Below are positions 1 through 10,008 of a stretch of 64,000 nucleotides of DNA, piece after piece. Both the position numbers and the translations under genes were made by a program. Numbering within the stretch: the stretch's first letter is position 1; every line of letters starts with the position of its first letter. The stretch covers positions 496,001 to 560,000 of the forward strand of contig JAJQJQ010000020.1 of NCBI GenBank assembly GCA_028622995.1. Direction: 5' to 3'. Source of the DNA: Panagrolaimus kolymaensis. Its lineage: Eukaryota > Nematoda > Chromadorea > Rhabditida > Panagrolaimidae. The notes under the pieces are model-generated. The model had not been told where the DNA came from and ran no database searches. It worked only from the letters and a program-made list of their open reading frames with translations.

Positions 1-702
1 CCGAGCTGCTGTATATCAAATTTATCATGTTATGAAACAATGTGGACCTTTTGCTTGCCTTTAAATTAGTGGATGCGGAAAAATAAAAAAAGGGTTTAAA
101 AAAATATGGTACAAAATCTAAAACGTGAAACGATAGTCCAATAATCACTAGCTAAAATAATCTCGATAAAAAACACAAGTTTAATTTCCCGATTGGTTAA
201 GAAATTCGAAGCAAAGAACCCGAAAGATTCCAGGAGAAAAAAGTTAACAACAAATTGCATTATAAAAAGAAAACCACGCCATTGAACTCAATCATTTAAA
301 TCAAAGGTTGCTTTTATATCGCATTGACGAACACAACAATCGAGTTTTTGTCTTTGATTAGACTGCAATGACACGTACTTTTTTATGTGCAACAACGAAA
401 TAATGAAGTGCAAAGTACACTTTAGTTTCATTGACAAAAAAAAGATAACACAGACATTGTATTCCTTGATCTCAATGTCGAAAATTAAAGCAAAAAGCAA
501 AGTAAAAGCTTTTTTTGATCGAATTATTTTGAAATTGTGTACTTTGAAATGGGTGATTCAGCTTTCAAGTTCGGAATTGAAAATTTCTGAATCAATGTGA
601 AGATACGAAGAGTTTTTATTTAATTTATTCTATCTTTTTTTAAACCAAAAATTAAAAAATTGTATGGTTTTACAAAAAAAAATCATATATCTTTAAAAGT
701 TT
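1..702. other. AT-rich non-coding stretch
   Basis: No gene is supported here. The short open frames on both strands are low-complexity, lack recognisable domains and show no splice-consistent extension. It lies downstream of the first small minus-strand peptide gene. Confidence 0.5.
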
Positions 703-1056
703 TTAAGCTTGTTTATCAGCTTTATGTTGTTGAGCCTTTTCAGCTTGTTGGGCGCCATATTCTTTTGCCGCATTAACGGCTTGCCAGCTTGCAACCTTAA
801 CTGCATTTACAGCATTAATTTCTGGAGGATCATTAACATTATTTTCTTCTTTGCGTTGTCCATCCATCGTGGTGACTGTGGAATTTATAGAGCCTTCAAG
901 ATACGAAGTAATTCGAGGATCGAGAGTGTCTTTACGCTTATCAGTGATTTCACCTGTTTGAAAGCTTAGGTGGATGAGAAATAAAAGGATTAAAGTTGAG
1001 TATTGAATTTTCTGAAAATTTGTGGATACACGATTCAGGGCAAACAAATATAACAT
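703..1056 (-). CDS. small secreted-type peptide, paralogue 1 (unknown family)
   Basis: I do not recognise the family. The frame encodes up to 117 residues: an N-terminal hydrophobic segment (about residues 18-33) that could be a signal peptide, a basic/acidic stretch, the motif LDPRITSYLEGS, and an Ala/Gln/Lys-rich C-terminus containing NAVNAVKVASWQAVNAA, likely an amphipathic helix. The next gene (1483-1893) shares both the LDPRI.SYL motif and the NAVK..SWQ motif in the same order, which argues for real coding selection. A good 3' splice signal (TTTTCAG) lies at 1012-1016, so the first coding exon may be upstream, or translation may start at the ATG at 1054-1056. Function unknown. Confidence 0.5.
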   Translation of the reverse strand: MLYLFALNRVSTNFQKIQYSTLILLFLIHLSFQTGEITDKRKDTLDPRITSYLEGSINSTVTTMDGQRKEENNVNDPPEINAVNAVKVASWQAVNAAKEYGAQQAEKAQQHKADKQA

Positions 1057-1482
1057 AAAAGGGATTGCGAAATATACACGAATATTTTTCTTAAATAAAA
1101 AAAGTTTTACGGCGTTGAATTATTATTGTATTGGTCCAAATAAATATTTTCGCTCTTTTCTATCTTTAATTTGTCGTAATAATTTTGGAGGTAAAGATTG
1201 ATAAAAAAAAATGGTTAGAAAAAGAGTAAAGTTTAGATTAATTAAGGAGAATTTGTTAAAGGATGAGTATATTCTAATTGAAGTAATTACAGTAACTTGT
1301 ATTAGCGCTGTCATAAAAATTATCCCTGAAACATTACAAAAAAGTGATACAATAGGTTTAGAACCTGATAAAAAATAGTCTTCAGTCCGTCAATAAACAA
1401 AGTTATTTATAATCTACCATAAAAAATTAAAACAAAAACAAACAAATATTTTAAACTGCAAATAATGACAAAATTTTAATGA
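1057..1482. other. spacer between small peptide genes; weak extra ORF
   Basis: Mostly AT-rich spacer. A 63-codon minus-strand frame (1123-1314) has a hydrophobic stretch followed by a basic tail, loosely like its neighbours, but it lacks the NAVK..W motif. It could be an upstream exon or chance; I do not call it a gene. Confidence 0.35.
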
Positions 1483-1893
1483 TTAATTTTTACTTTCATT
1501 TTTACTTAATTGTTTTTCTTCTTGAACCTTTTCGGCGACATATTCTCGAGCGGTTTGTATAGTTTGCCACGATTTAACTTTTGCGGCATTTATAATATTT
1601 AAATATTCATCAGGAGGTGGTGATAACGTGTCAACTCCATCGGAGTCTTTATTTAGAATTTCAGTGGTTTCATCAACATTAATTTTTGAATCATTTAAAT
1701 ATGATGAAATTCGCGGATCAAGCAATTCTTCACGCTTTTTTGCAACTATTTCCTCTGATTGTTGCTGCACGCTCAAGTGCAAGAAAAAAAGGAAAATACA
1801 ATAGGACAAAATGATTGGTTCACTATAAAAAAAGGATTTTAGGATAAAGCATAATAAAATTTGGTAAAAAAAAGCATGGTCATGGTCAAACAC
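1483..1893 (-). CDS. small secreted-type peptide, paralogue 2 (unknown family)
   Basis: Related to the gene at 703-1056: a hydrophobic segment (SYCIFLFFLHLSV) is followed by a charged run, LDPRISSYLNDS, an acidic linker and NIINAAKVKSWQTIQTAREY, ending in a Lys/Glu-rich tail. The frame has no ATG before the hydrophobic segment. A 3' splice signal (TTTTTTATAG, boundary near 1822/1823) suggests the start codon lies in an upstream exon I could not place. The shared order of motifs with its neighbour is the main evidence. Function unknown; extracellular or secretory-pathway location is an inference from the hydrophobic N-terminus. Confidence 0.5.
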   Translation of the reverse strand: MFDHDHAFFYQILLCFILKSFFYSEPIILSYCIFLFFLHLSVQQQSEEIVAKKREELLDPRISSYLNDSKINVDETTEILNKDSDGVDTLSPPPDEYLNIINAAKVKSWQTIQTAREYVAEKVQEEKQLSKNESKN

Positions 1894-2421
1894 GATTATT
1901 ATAACACTTATGCAAAAGTGTCAAGGAAGAAGCATGGAATTTTTTAGATTTAAATTTTAAAGAATGTTTCATTTATTCCATTATCATCAAAAGTCCTACC
2001 GCTAAAATAATTTGAATGTGTTAAAGTTTAAAGTTTTTTAAATAAAATTCTTTAACTTTGAATATTCACGAAAGTTGCTTCAATTAGAAGATTCTCAATT
2101 AAAAGACTTAGTTCTGAAATTGCGTGCAAAGGTGCCATGGTAACATATTAGCAAAAAGTTAAGAAATTATACCAATACAGCCTAAGTCAAGATATTCCGA
2201 AGGAAAACGTCTTTATAAAGTTTTATATTTCACTTCACTTAAAGATATAAATTAAAGTTTTATTTAAATTTAAAAAAAGTTATTATAAAAATACAATATT
2301 ATTAGCACTTATACAAAAATGGTTAATTTAAAAAATTTGCAAAAGTTAATACTTTTTATTTTAAAGGCCAATATAGGCATGATTACGAACGGCAAAGTGA
2401 AATCAAAACCAATGAATGATT
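1894..2421. other. spacer between small peptide genes
   Basis: AT-rich spacer. It may hold the missing 5' exon of the gene at 1483-1893, but no convincing donor/ATG combination stands out. Confidence 0.4.
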
Positions 2422-2613
2422 TTAGTGTTTAGTGTCGTCATCTTTGTGTTCATGATGTTCTTTATTGGCTTCGTGAGCAGCATGTTCATGGATGCGTCTC
2501 TGTGTTTCCCAGCATTGTGCTTTAACTGCATTTACAGCATTAAGCTCAGGTGACGAATATGCAACATTATCATCTTTATGATCCTTATTATGTTGGTTAT
2601 CTTTGTTATCCAT
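2422..2613 (-). CDS. small charged peptide, paralogue 3 (unknown family)
   Basis: A 63-residue frame from the ATG at 2611-2613. It shares the core PELNAVNAVKAQCWETQRR with the two tandem neighbours (consensus N-A-V-N-A-V-K-x-x-x-W-[QE]-[TA]) but lacks their LDPRI.SYL block. The flanks are very His/Asp/Lys-rich, which suggests metal binding or simply a soluble charged peptide. The frame stays open upstream of the ATG through a hydrophobic Phe-rich run without another ATG, so a signal-peptide exon is possible. Function unknown. Conservation of the core across three adjacent frames is the reason for calling it. Confidence 0.45.
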   Translation of the reverse strand: MDNKDNQHNKDHKDDNVAYSSPELNAVNAVKAQCWETQRRIHEHAAHEANKEHHEHKDDDTKH

Positions 2614-4096
2614 TGTGTTAATTGAAAAATAAGGAAAAATAAAACTAAAATTTAAACTAAATTCAACAAAAAAACAAGAAAATCTTTCACCAAAAACGCA
2701 AAACACAACTTTAATTTAAGGCTTTAGTGTTAAAATAAAACTTTTAAAAGCAAGCTTATATTCAAGTAAAGATAATGAATGATAAAAGAAAAAACAAAAC
2801 AACAACAAATGGTTGAGAAAATCAATAAAAACAAAGTTCTTTTTTTTCCCGAAAACACGAGTTGAAAAAAAAGGAGAAAGAAAGCAATAACGTCCGTGTT
2901 TCAACTGTTCCCTTTTTTCTCTTCACTTTTTAAGTCTATTTTTTTGACTTGTTTACATCTACCTTTTTATTGAAATAAGCCATTAATGAAAAAAAGGCGT
3001 ATTTTGGAAGAAAAAACAGCACGAGATGAATCAAAAGGTAAACAAAAAGAAAGAAAAAATAAGAAAGTTCAAATCCAAATTAAAAAAAAAACTTTTGAAA
3101 AATAATGGGGGAAAACCATGATTCATGCATCAACATTTCATCAAATTTAAGATAAAAGAAAACAAAATGATGCTAAAAAAACTAATCACAAGCAGCTTTG
3201 TTTTTGATTTCAGTGGCAAATGTTAATGCATTTTTCCTAGAAACAAAAAAAAGTTTGAGAAAAGTGGCGATTTATACTAAAAAAATAATAGCTTAACTTT
3301 GTAAAGCATATATTAAATAATAATGTAGCGTTTAAAGAACACATTTAATGGAGGTTGTATTGCTTTGTAAATTACAGCTATCTTTTTATTTGCTTCTTAA
3401 TTTTGAAGAATATCTATACGGTTAAACTTATTTTAAAATAAAGAAAAATTAAAATAATTTGTTTGTTTTTGTCAACAAAAAAAAGTTTTACTTTATCATT
3501 TTCGTAGACTCTTTTATATTATGCAGGTAATGGCGCTATACCTTAAATGCTCACTAAACGCTTATTATACTATGATCTATGAGTGTTTATGTTCAAAATT
3601 TTTAAAAATATAAACAAGTATTTGATGTTGAAAAATAAATTAATTTATTACATCATTTTTTATTGTCCGCTGAAAATGTTGAACAATAAAATTTTTCAAT
3701 TTGCATCATGTTTACGTAAAAATAATAACCCCCGCGTTTACATGCAAAAAAAGAAGACGATACCCACAAGCTAGAAAAAAGATCAAAAAAGAGCAAAATG
3801 AATTGATTGCGAAAAGAAAATCATTTATGGCCTTTGTTGTTTCATTTCTTTTCCTTCGTTATGAATCCCAAATTAAATCAATCAAAATTACAACTGTGTG
3901 TGTTTTTTGAAGCATATCTAAAAGCATACATGCATGCTTTAAAAATAAACAAGTTTATTTTTTTGTTAGAAAAAAGAAATAACATTTGGATTTTTGACGC
4001 CTACAAGCTAACGATACTTCCTTTTTATTGTCAATAAACAGAAACAGATTGATAACCCAAAACAGATGATTGATTTCCCATTCGAAAGTGTACCCA
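2614..4096. other. AT-rich intergenic region
   Basis: I see no supported gene. Several 60-75-codon frames on both strands are A/T homopolymer artefacts. Confidence 0.5.
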
Positions 4097-4104
4097 TATA
4101 AAAG
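4097..4104 (+). promoter_or_regulatory. TATA box (TATAAAAG)
   Basis: A perfect TATAAAAG lies 90 bp upstream of the ATG of the small two-exon candidate at 4195-4394. The surrounding sequence is locally less AT-biased (tacccatataaaaggg), so the match is more meaningful than a random AT run. Confidence 0.45.
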
Positions 4105-4194
4105 GGATGGATTGAAATCGAAGACAAAAAAATTTCAATTTTCTCCAAATTTATTTTCGTATTTTTACTTTCATTTTGATCAAATTTTCAAAAT

Positions 4195-4394
4195 ATGCTT
4201 TCAAGTATGCTTTTATCTTTCACTTCTTCTTCTCCAGCCGTGACTCAACCTAATGTTTCAATTCCAATTAAATTTAAAGAGTAAGTTCATTGGCCCTTTT
4301 CGATTTATAGATTTATTGTTGAGGAAAATTTTACAGATATCAACAACCTCGATACTTTCTTATTTGTGATAGTTTAGAACTAATTCATGAATAA
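4195..4394 (+). CDS. candidate two-exon micro-gene, 47 aa
   Basis: Exon 1 (4195-4280) begins MLSSMLLSFTSSS and ends at a strong donor (GTAAGTT). Exon 2 (4337-4394) follows a TTTTACAG acceptor and stops at TAA (4392-4394). The joined frame is exactly 48 codons (144 nt) and is interrupted only by the 56-nt intron. The N-terminus is mildly hydrophobic, and the C-terminus contains YQQPRYFLICDSLELIHE. A TATA box sits upstream. No family recognised. It could also be a 5' part of a longer transcript or a non-coding RNA. Confidence 0.35.
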
Positions 4395-4858
4395 TTTCGT
4401 ATTAAATTATCAAAGATGTGGCACTTTACATACACGCATTGTATATAAATTATTCTAGATATTTCTTTCTTATCTTTTTTTGTGATGAAGTTTTTAATTT
4501 GAGCTTAAAATAAAATTTAAATTTAAAATAATTTGAAAGCCCAAAACAGTTAAAAATAAATAATTTTGACGATGCTCTTCGACAAAAAGTTGAAAGTGAA
4601 AAACCAGTCCCATTTGAAAGCTAGATCCAGCCGTGCGATTAATCATCTAAATATGTTTTACAGTATATATTTTTTGGTCCCAACATTTTTCTCGAATACT
4701 TCTTTTATGGTGCTTTCATGTTTCTTGCTTGTTTCCTTTGTGGTAGGATTAAAAATGCAACTAGTATAGGTACATAAAAAGGCGACAATAAAATAAATTC
4801 AAATTGTGTATCAATAATAAAAAAATATATTTTATTATTACTTTGCAGTAAAAAATAA
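4395..4858. other. intergenic, AT-rich
   Basis: Lies between the micro-gene candidate and the 3' end of the zinc-finger gene. No feature seen beyond AT-rich sequence. Confidence 0.5.
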
Positions 4859-6833
4859 TTAAGGTTTTTTTGTACAAGGATGATTTAAAAATTGATCTTG
4901 ATATAAAAATGCTTGATGACATTGTGAGCATGAAAAGATTTTGGCATTTCCTCTATCTTCAACAATAAATTTATTGAAAACTGCATCGTGTTCACTTCCA
5001 ACAAGGCTTAATTCGGGAATATGAATTCTAAAATGAGCTCGAATGCCGCGAGCTGAAAAATCGAACTTTTTTATAAAAATTAGGAACTAAAATATTTTCA
5101 TTAAAAATCACCTGAAAATCCTCGATATCCACAAAGTTTACAAATATAAGCTTTTATCGTTGCATGTTGTTCACGAATATGTTGACTCAAATTGGACGAT
5201 GATGAAGGTCGAAAATCACAATGTGGACATTGTTCAGGAAACTAAAATTAATTGGTTTTAAACTTTTGGTTCTGCTTTAACCAATTTTTTGATTTCCAAG
5301 ATAATTTCTTACTCACATTAAACCTCGATGACTCTACGGTAGAAAATAATGGAAAAAAGCTTACTTTTTGAATTGCTTGCCTTGGAGTATTATTCTCTTC
5401 TTCAATATGAGGTCTCATAGGACAATAAAAATTTTTATGTCCAATATAAACTTTTTCAGATGTAAATTCAACTCCACATTTACATTTGAACGGACGTTCA
5501 TCCGATGCTGTTGGAAGTTTTGAAGAAGAAATTGAAGTTGATGGAATTTGTACACCCAAAGTTGATGCTAAGGAAAGAAAATTTGCTGGAATTATGGATG
5601 GCGGAAATGTTGGAGGAGGTTTTAATTTAGGAATTTTCATTGATAAATCCAATGGCTTTGCATCCAATGAAAGCCTTGGTCGTTTGATTGGAGGCGGTTG
5701 AGAAGAAGGATGGTTTAAAGTGGATGTTGTTGTAAATGAAGTTGATGATGAAATTGAATTGATAGGAATTGAAAAATTTGGTATTCCATTTGAAATAGGC
5801 AAAGATGAAGGAATTGGAATTGATCCAAATAGAAAAGAATCTATTAATAGTGGCGAAACCATCAAATCTGTTTTTCTACCAACTGCGACCGGAAGGAAAA
5901 CTTGTGGAGGTCCAAGAATTCGAATTGAAAATGGATCTTCTGAGTGTATGGTTAAAGGCAATAAAATTGGAGTTTGCATTTTTACGCCACTCATATCTGC
6001 GATGTTATTATTTTTTTGTTCCATTTTTTGCATATTTAATTTTTGTTGCAAAATTAATTTTTCCATGTTTGGTTTTGGTGAAGATATGTAATGATGATTT
6101 TGAGGGCCTAAAACTATGTCCTTAGTTTAAAAAAAATCTTGCATTCTTCTTCTTTTTTTGCCGCTCATTGGTGTTATTTATTGCATGCTTTTTAGGAACC
6201 AAAAAAAAAGCAATCTAATCTCGAAGAAGCAAAGCCAAGAAGAAAAAAATGCCGTTGCTTGATTTTAAAGCGATAAGCAAAGAAGCATGGAAGGTCCATG
6301 GTCGAAAAAAGTAAAGAAAAGAAACTACGAAGATCATGGAAATTGATAATAAAAAAATAAATGAAAAAATGATTTACTTGAGGAAATGCCACCGCCGCCA
6401 TTGGAAACCGTGGAGATTGTAGTAGGTTCAGAATTGGAAATTAACGATGGAAATATTCCAACTGCAGCTGATGTTAATGCCGTGGTTCCAGATAATTCAC
6501 ATTCATTTTGAAAATGATGAAGCAATTCTTCAGCGGAATTGAAACGCTTTTTACACATTAAGCAAAATTCTGAAATTTGGAAAATTTAACTTTTAAGACG
6601 TTTCCTGTTGCTGCTATAGATCCATTGAAATACACCACAAAACTAGCCCAAATTATATATTAAAAAATCTTACTATTGCCCTCAATAATATTTGAAATAT
6701 TAGTGACAGCTTCAACAGGTTCTTCAATTACTTCTGGACCTTCAGTTATGTTTGGTTCTTCATCGGATACAACTTCGGCTTTAACCTTCGCTGCATCAAT
6801 AATTTCTTCACCATTTTCGGAAGTTGGCTCCAT
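4859..6833 (-). CDS. Friend-of-GATA-like (ZFPM/U-shaped) zinc-finger co-regulator
   Basis: Five exons: 6674-6833, 6378-6569, 5365-6107, 5112-5241 and 4859-5052; the joins keep frame. The protein begins with an acidic region, then a C2HC finger (FCLMCKKRF...HHFQNEC), a Ser/Pro-rich linker and a PLDLS motif (the P-x-D-L-S CtBP-binding signature). Next come an atypical finger (FKCKCGVEF...HKNFYC), a C2H2 finger (CPHCDFRPSSSSNLSQHIREQH), a C2H2 finger across a splice junction (CKLCGYRGFSARGIRAHFRIH), and a final CSQCHQAF...HPC finger before the stop. Friend-of-GATA proteins combine C2H2 and C2HC fingers with a CtBP motif, and the GYRG..ARGIR.H pattern resembles one of their C-terminal fingers. 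Known family role: nuclear cofactor binding the GATA N-finger. A different multi-finger repressor remains possible. Confidence 0.65.
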
Positions 6834-8111
6834 ACTTTTTAAACTTTAGTAGTTTTGTTAAAAGAAACCAAAACTTGGCTAAAATCTAAAAATATAAAGT
6901 AAAATAAAAAAGAAAAGAAAAAAGATTTCAGAGTCGTGATATTTTTCTTGAATTTGCTTATCGCATTTTTTATCAACAATTTTAGGGCACAGTATTGATG
7001 CTCGAAAACAATGATAAGATGAAAAAAGCTTCAAAAAAAAAAGAAGATGAAGGGATGAAATAACGATAACGAACTTTCGTTAAAAAGCAGTATTAAAATA
7101 AAACACATCAAAAAAAATTTGATAAAAATTTTTGAAGCAAAAAAAGATGGTGAGAGTAAGCTTTTTCCTGATGTTTTTGAACCTAGTATTGATAATGACA
7201 AAAGTTCTTGAAATTTTTCTAAATGAAAGATTGAAAGCTTTTTTTTCTAGGATTTTGTTTTTGTTTTCTTCTCTTTGGATTTTTTGTCATTTATAAATAG
7301 GTGAAATTGTTAATGTCAGTAAAAAATAGCGTGAAAGGTTATTGTATCTAATAATGGTCACGAACAAGACAAAAAAGAAAACAAATTATAAATATTTATA
7401 GGATTGAATTCATCAATTGAATTTTTTCCGTCCACATAAATAAGATCTAATTTCCAAAAAAGTAAAACATTATTATATTAATTTTTGAAGCTTTCAATTA
7501 CAACCATTCCTAATAAAAACTCTAAAGCAAAAGGAAACTACCAAGCTTTAAAGACATATGACTCAATTTGTCAAAATAGTTTACTTATTTTTTTCTATCT
7601 CTGTCTTAGGATCTTATCAGATTTTGTCATTCGTAAGAAAAGAAAGCATTCAGTCAGTAACTTATTCCTGCCAGATTTTATTGGGCTCAAAAACTTTTGC
7701 GCTCATTTTTCACCAAAAAAACACACTAAACCGCAATTGCTTCATTTTTTCTTCTTCTCATTGCGTCGAATACACTATCGGCTTTGCTGCCACAAAAAAA
7801 AGAAAGATTTCTATCAGTTTTCTTTTATTGTCTCTTTCTCATTTTTAGTGTCATTAAAAAAATAACGCCGGAAGCGACAAATATCTTTCATTTATTTTAT
7901 TATTTTTTTTCGTATGTGTTCAAGGTTAAATGTACGTTAATAAGAAAATGGTTGAAGGTGTTCAAAAAGGTTCAAGAAAACAGATAATAATTATAACAAA
8001 CACATGCAGTATTACTCTAAGGTGAATCCTGTTTGAAAGCAATGTCATGAATGCAAGAACAATATTTTAAAAAGTGAATAAGTTTCAAATTGATTTTTTA
8101 AAAATGTATAA
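6834..8111. other. intergenic region with low-complexity tracts
   Basis: This is the 5' flank of the minus-strand zinc-finger gene. Open frames on the plus strand (7485-7987) are Phe/Ser/Lys-rich and lack splice or domain support. No RNA gene recognised. Confidence 0.5.
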
Positions 8112-8285
8112 TATAAGACGCCGATATTTAAAAAAATTTTGTGCAGCACAAAATTCCTCACTTTTTTGAAAAAGTGTCTCTTTTGCCAAAAAAATCAATT
8201 GAAAAAAATGGCAAAAGAGACACTTTTTCAAAAAAGTGAGGAATTTTGTGCTGCACAAAATTTTTTTAAATATCGGCGTCTTATA
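8112..8285. mobile_element. foldback MITE, copy 1 (174 bp palindrome)
   Basis: Two arms of about 76 nt are perfect reverse complements around an AT-rich loop containing CAATTG. The ends read TATAAGACGCCG and CGGCGTCTTATA. A second copy at 41201-41374 differs at one base only (8156 C versus 41245 A). The outermost TA on each side could be a TA target duplication, as with Tc1/mariner-type MITEs. No coding capacity. It sits 354 bp upstream of the PITP start codon. Confidence 0.85.
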
Positions 8286-8639
8286 TAATAAAATTTACTC
8301 AAAACATGTAAGCGACAGAAAAATTTCGAATCAATCCTAATAATATCTTTTGGATTCCCATAATTTAAAACCTCTTATCTAATATTTAAATCACAAAATT
8401 TTTCAAGCACCTCAAAGTCGCAAGTCGCTTTTCTCCGCTTCAATGTTATGCTAACGGAAGCTGAAGCTTTGCTAATTCATTACTATTTATGTAAATTTTT
8501 CTAAGTTATTTGTTTTTTTCCCAAGAAATTGTTGTTGAGAATTCGAAAACAAAAAAAAATGTTGCTATTTATTACTTCTTCGTTGCACATCATCGATCAT
8601 TTCATCAACATTTATATCATCATTAAGCTGTTTTGAAAA
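8286..8639. promoter_or_regulatory. 5' flank of the PITP gene
   Basis: A 354-bp stretch between the foldback element and the PITP ATG. It is AT-rich with one more GC-balanced patch (about 8408-8475). No defined core promoter motif seen, so the regulatory role is inferred from position only. Confidence 0.3.
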
Positions 8640-9711
8640 ATGCTGATCAAAGTAAAATTTTCATTTAATAGTTTTTTGGCTTTTCAATAATTTATTTATT
8701 TTTAGGAATATCGGATAATCCTTCCATTCTCGGTAGAAGAATATAAACGTGGTCAACTTTATGCTGTATCAGAAACAAGTAAAAATGAAACAGGTGACGG
8801 TGAAGGAGTGGAACTTGTGAAGCAAGTGCCATTTACCTCATCAGAATTAAAACCTGGTCAAACTCTCAAAGGAATATATACACAGAAAATATATCGAGTG
8901 AAATCAAAGGTTCCGTTGGTCTTTCGCAAAATGTTACCTGCTGCGGCTTCAGTAATACATGAAGAATCGTGGAATGCTTATCCATACACTAAAACTATCT
9001 TGACTGTAAGTTTTTTATTTAATTATAATCTACCTTAATCTAAACTACATATATTTTTTAGAATCCTGAATATATGAAAGAAAATTTTCGAGTTTGTGTT
9101 GAAAGCTTCCATGCTCCTGATCGTGGTGAACAACAAAATGTTTTGGGTTTATCAAAAGAAGCATTGAAAAAGCGTGAAATTGTCTTCTTGGATATTGCTG
9201 ATGGCTCTCATCTTAAGAAAAATGTATGTTTTTTTTTTTTTCTTACGTGAGTTTCCGTAAAGTATACATACTTTTATGTTTTAGGATCACAACTCAAACA
9301 ATAATGTTGGTGAATTTAAATCACAAAAAACTGGACGTGGACCTTTAAATATTGGATGGTCAAAAAATCAATATCCTATTATGTGCGCTTACAAGCTTGT
9401 TTCGGTTGAATTCAAATGGTTTGGTGTTCAAGCTCGATTGGAAAAAACTATTCATCAATCATATCCTCGAATGTTCGTGAAATTTAATCGTGAAACTTTT
9501 TGTTGGATGGATAAATGGTACGATCTTACATTGAATGATATCAGAAAAATCGAAGTTGAAACAGCTACAAACTTGAAAAAACAAATCAATGAAGGTAGCA
9601 AATTTGAAAAAACAACAAATCAATGAAGGAAGCCTTAAAGGTATTGCTGGTGCTGATGATAATACATCTCTATCTACATATGGTCAAAGCCAATCTAGAG
9701 AAAGAGATTAA
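8640..9711 (+). CDS. phosphatidylinositol transfer protein (single-domain PITP)
   Basis: Exons 8640-8651, 8706-9005, 9062-9223, 9285-9594 and 9629-9711 join to 289 codons (288 aa), close to the ~270 aa of PITP alpha/beta. Signature stretches: EYRIILPFSVEEYKRGQLY at the N-terminus, ESWNAYPYTKTILTNPEYM, RGPLNIGW, YKLVSVEFKWFG, and a C-terminal CWMDKWYDLTLNDIRKIE followed by an INEGSLKGIAGADD-type tail. PITPs exchange phosphatidylinositol and phosphatidylcholine between membranes in the cytosol. There is no DDHD or LNS2 region, so this is the short class rather than RdgB. The last intron (9595-9628) is only 34 nt and must be removed to restore the tail. A polyadenylation signal AATAAA lies at 9773. 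The gene is tail-to-tail with lpd-3. Confidence 0.93.
9595..9628 (+). other. 34-nt GT-AG intron made by tandem duplication
   Basis: The intron, GTAGCAAATTTG...ATGAAG, is an imperfect copy of the exon sequence just before it (ACTTGAAAAAACAAATCAAT, then GAAGG). Without splicing the frame ends at TGA 9624-9626. With splicing the PITP-typical tail is restored. Confidence 0.75.
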
Positions 9712-10008
9712 CCTTTGTGCAAGTAATTTATTGAAACAAATTATGTAATGTGTTTTTTAATTTTTGTTTTTGAATAAATTTTTTTGGTTTACCTTTCATT
9801 TAATATTATTCGACTTTGCTATCAGCATGAAGGCTTTTTTGAGTGTTTTGAAATGAGGTGGATAAGAATTACGAGTTCATCGCATAATTTTATTTTCGTG
9901 AAAGAAGAAACGTTTTAAGATGATACCTTATTACAAAAGCTATAATATGAAAAAGAAAGCTCTAGACTAGCATAAATTTAAAGTAAAACCCGTAAAATAA
10001 TGTTTATT
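9712..10008. other. convergent 3' flank between PITP and lpd-3
   Basis: A 297-bp tail-to-tail spacer. It contains the PITP poly(A) signal at 9773-9778 and no other feature. Confidence 0.6.

Noticed and set aside
7485..7987. Overlapping plus-strand ORFs up to 126 codons
   Set aside because: Phe/Ser/Lys-rich low-complexity frames in several overlapping phases; none shows domains or conserved motifs.
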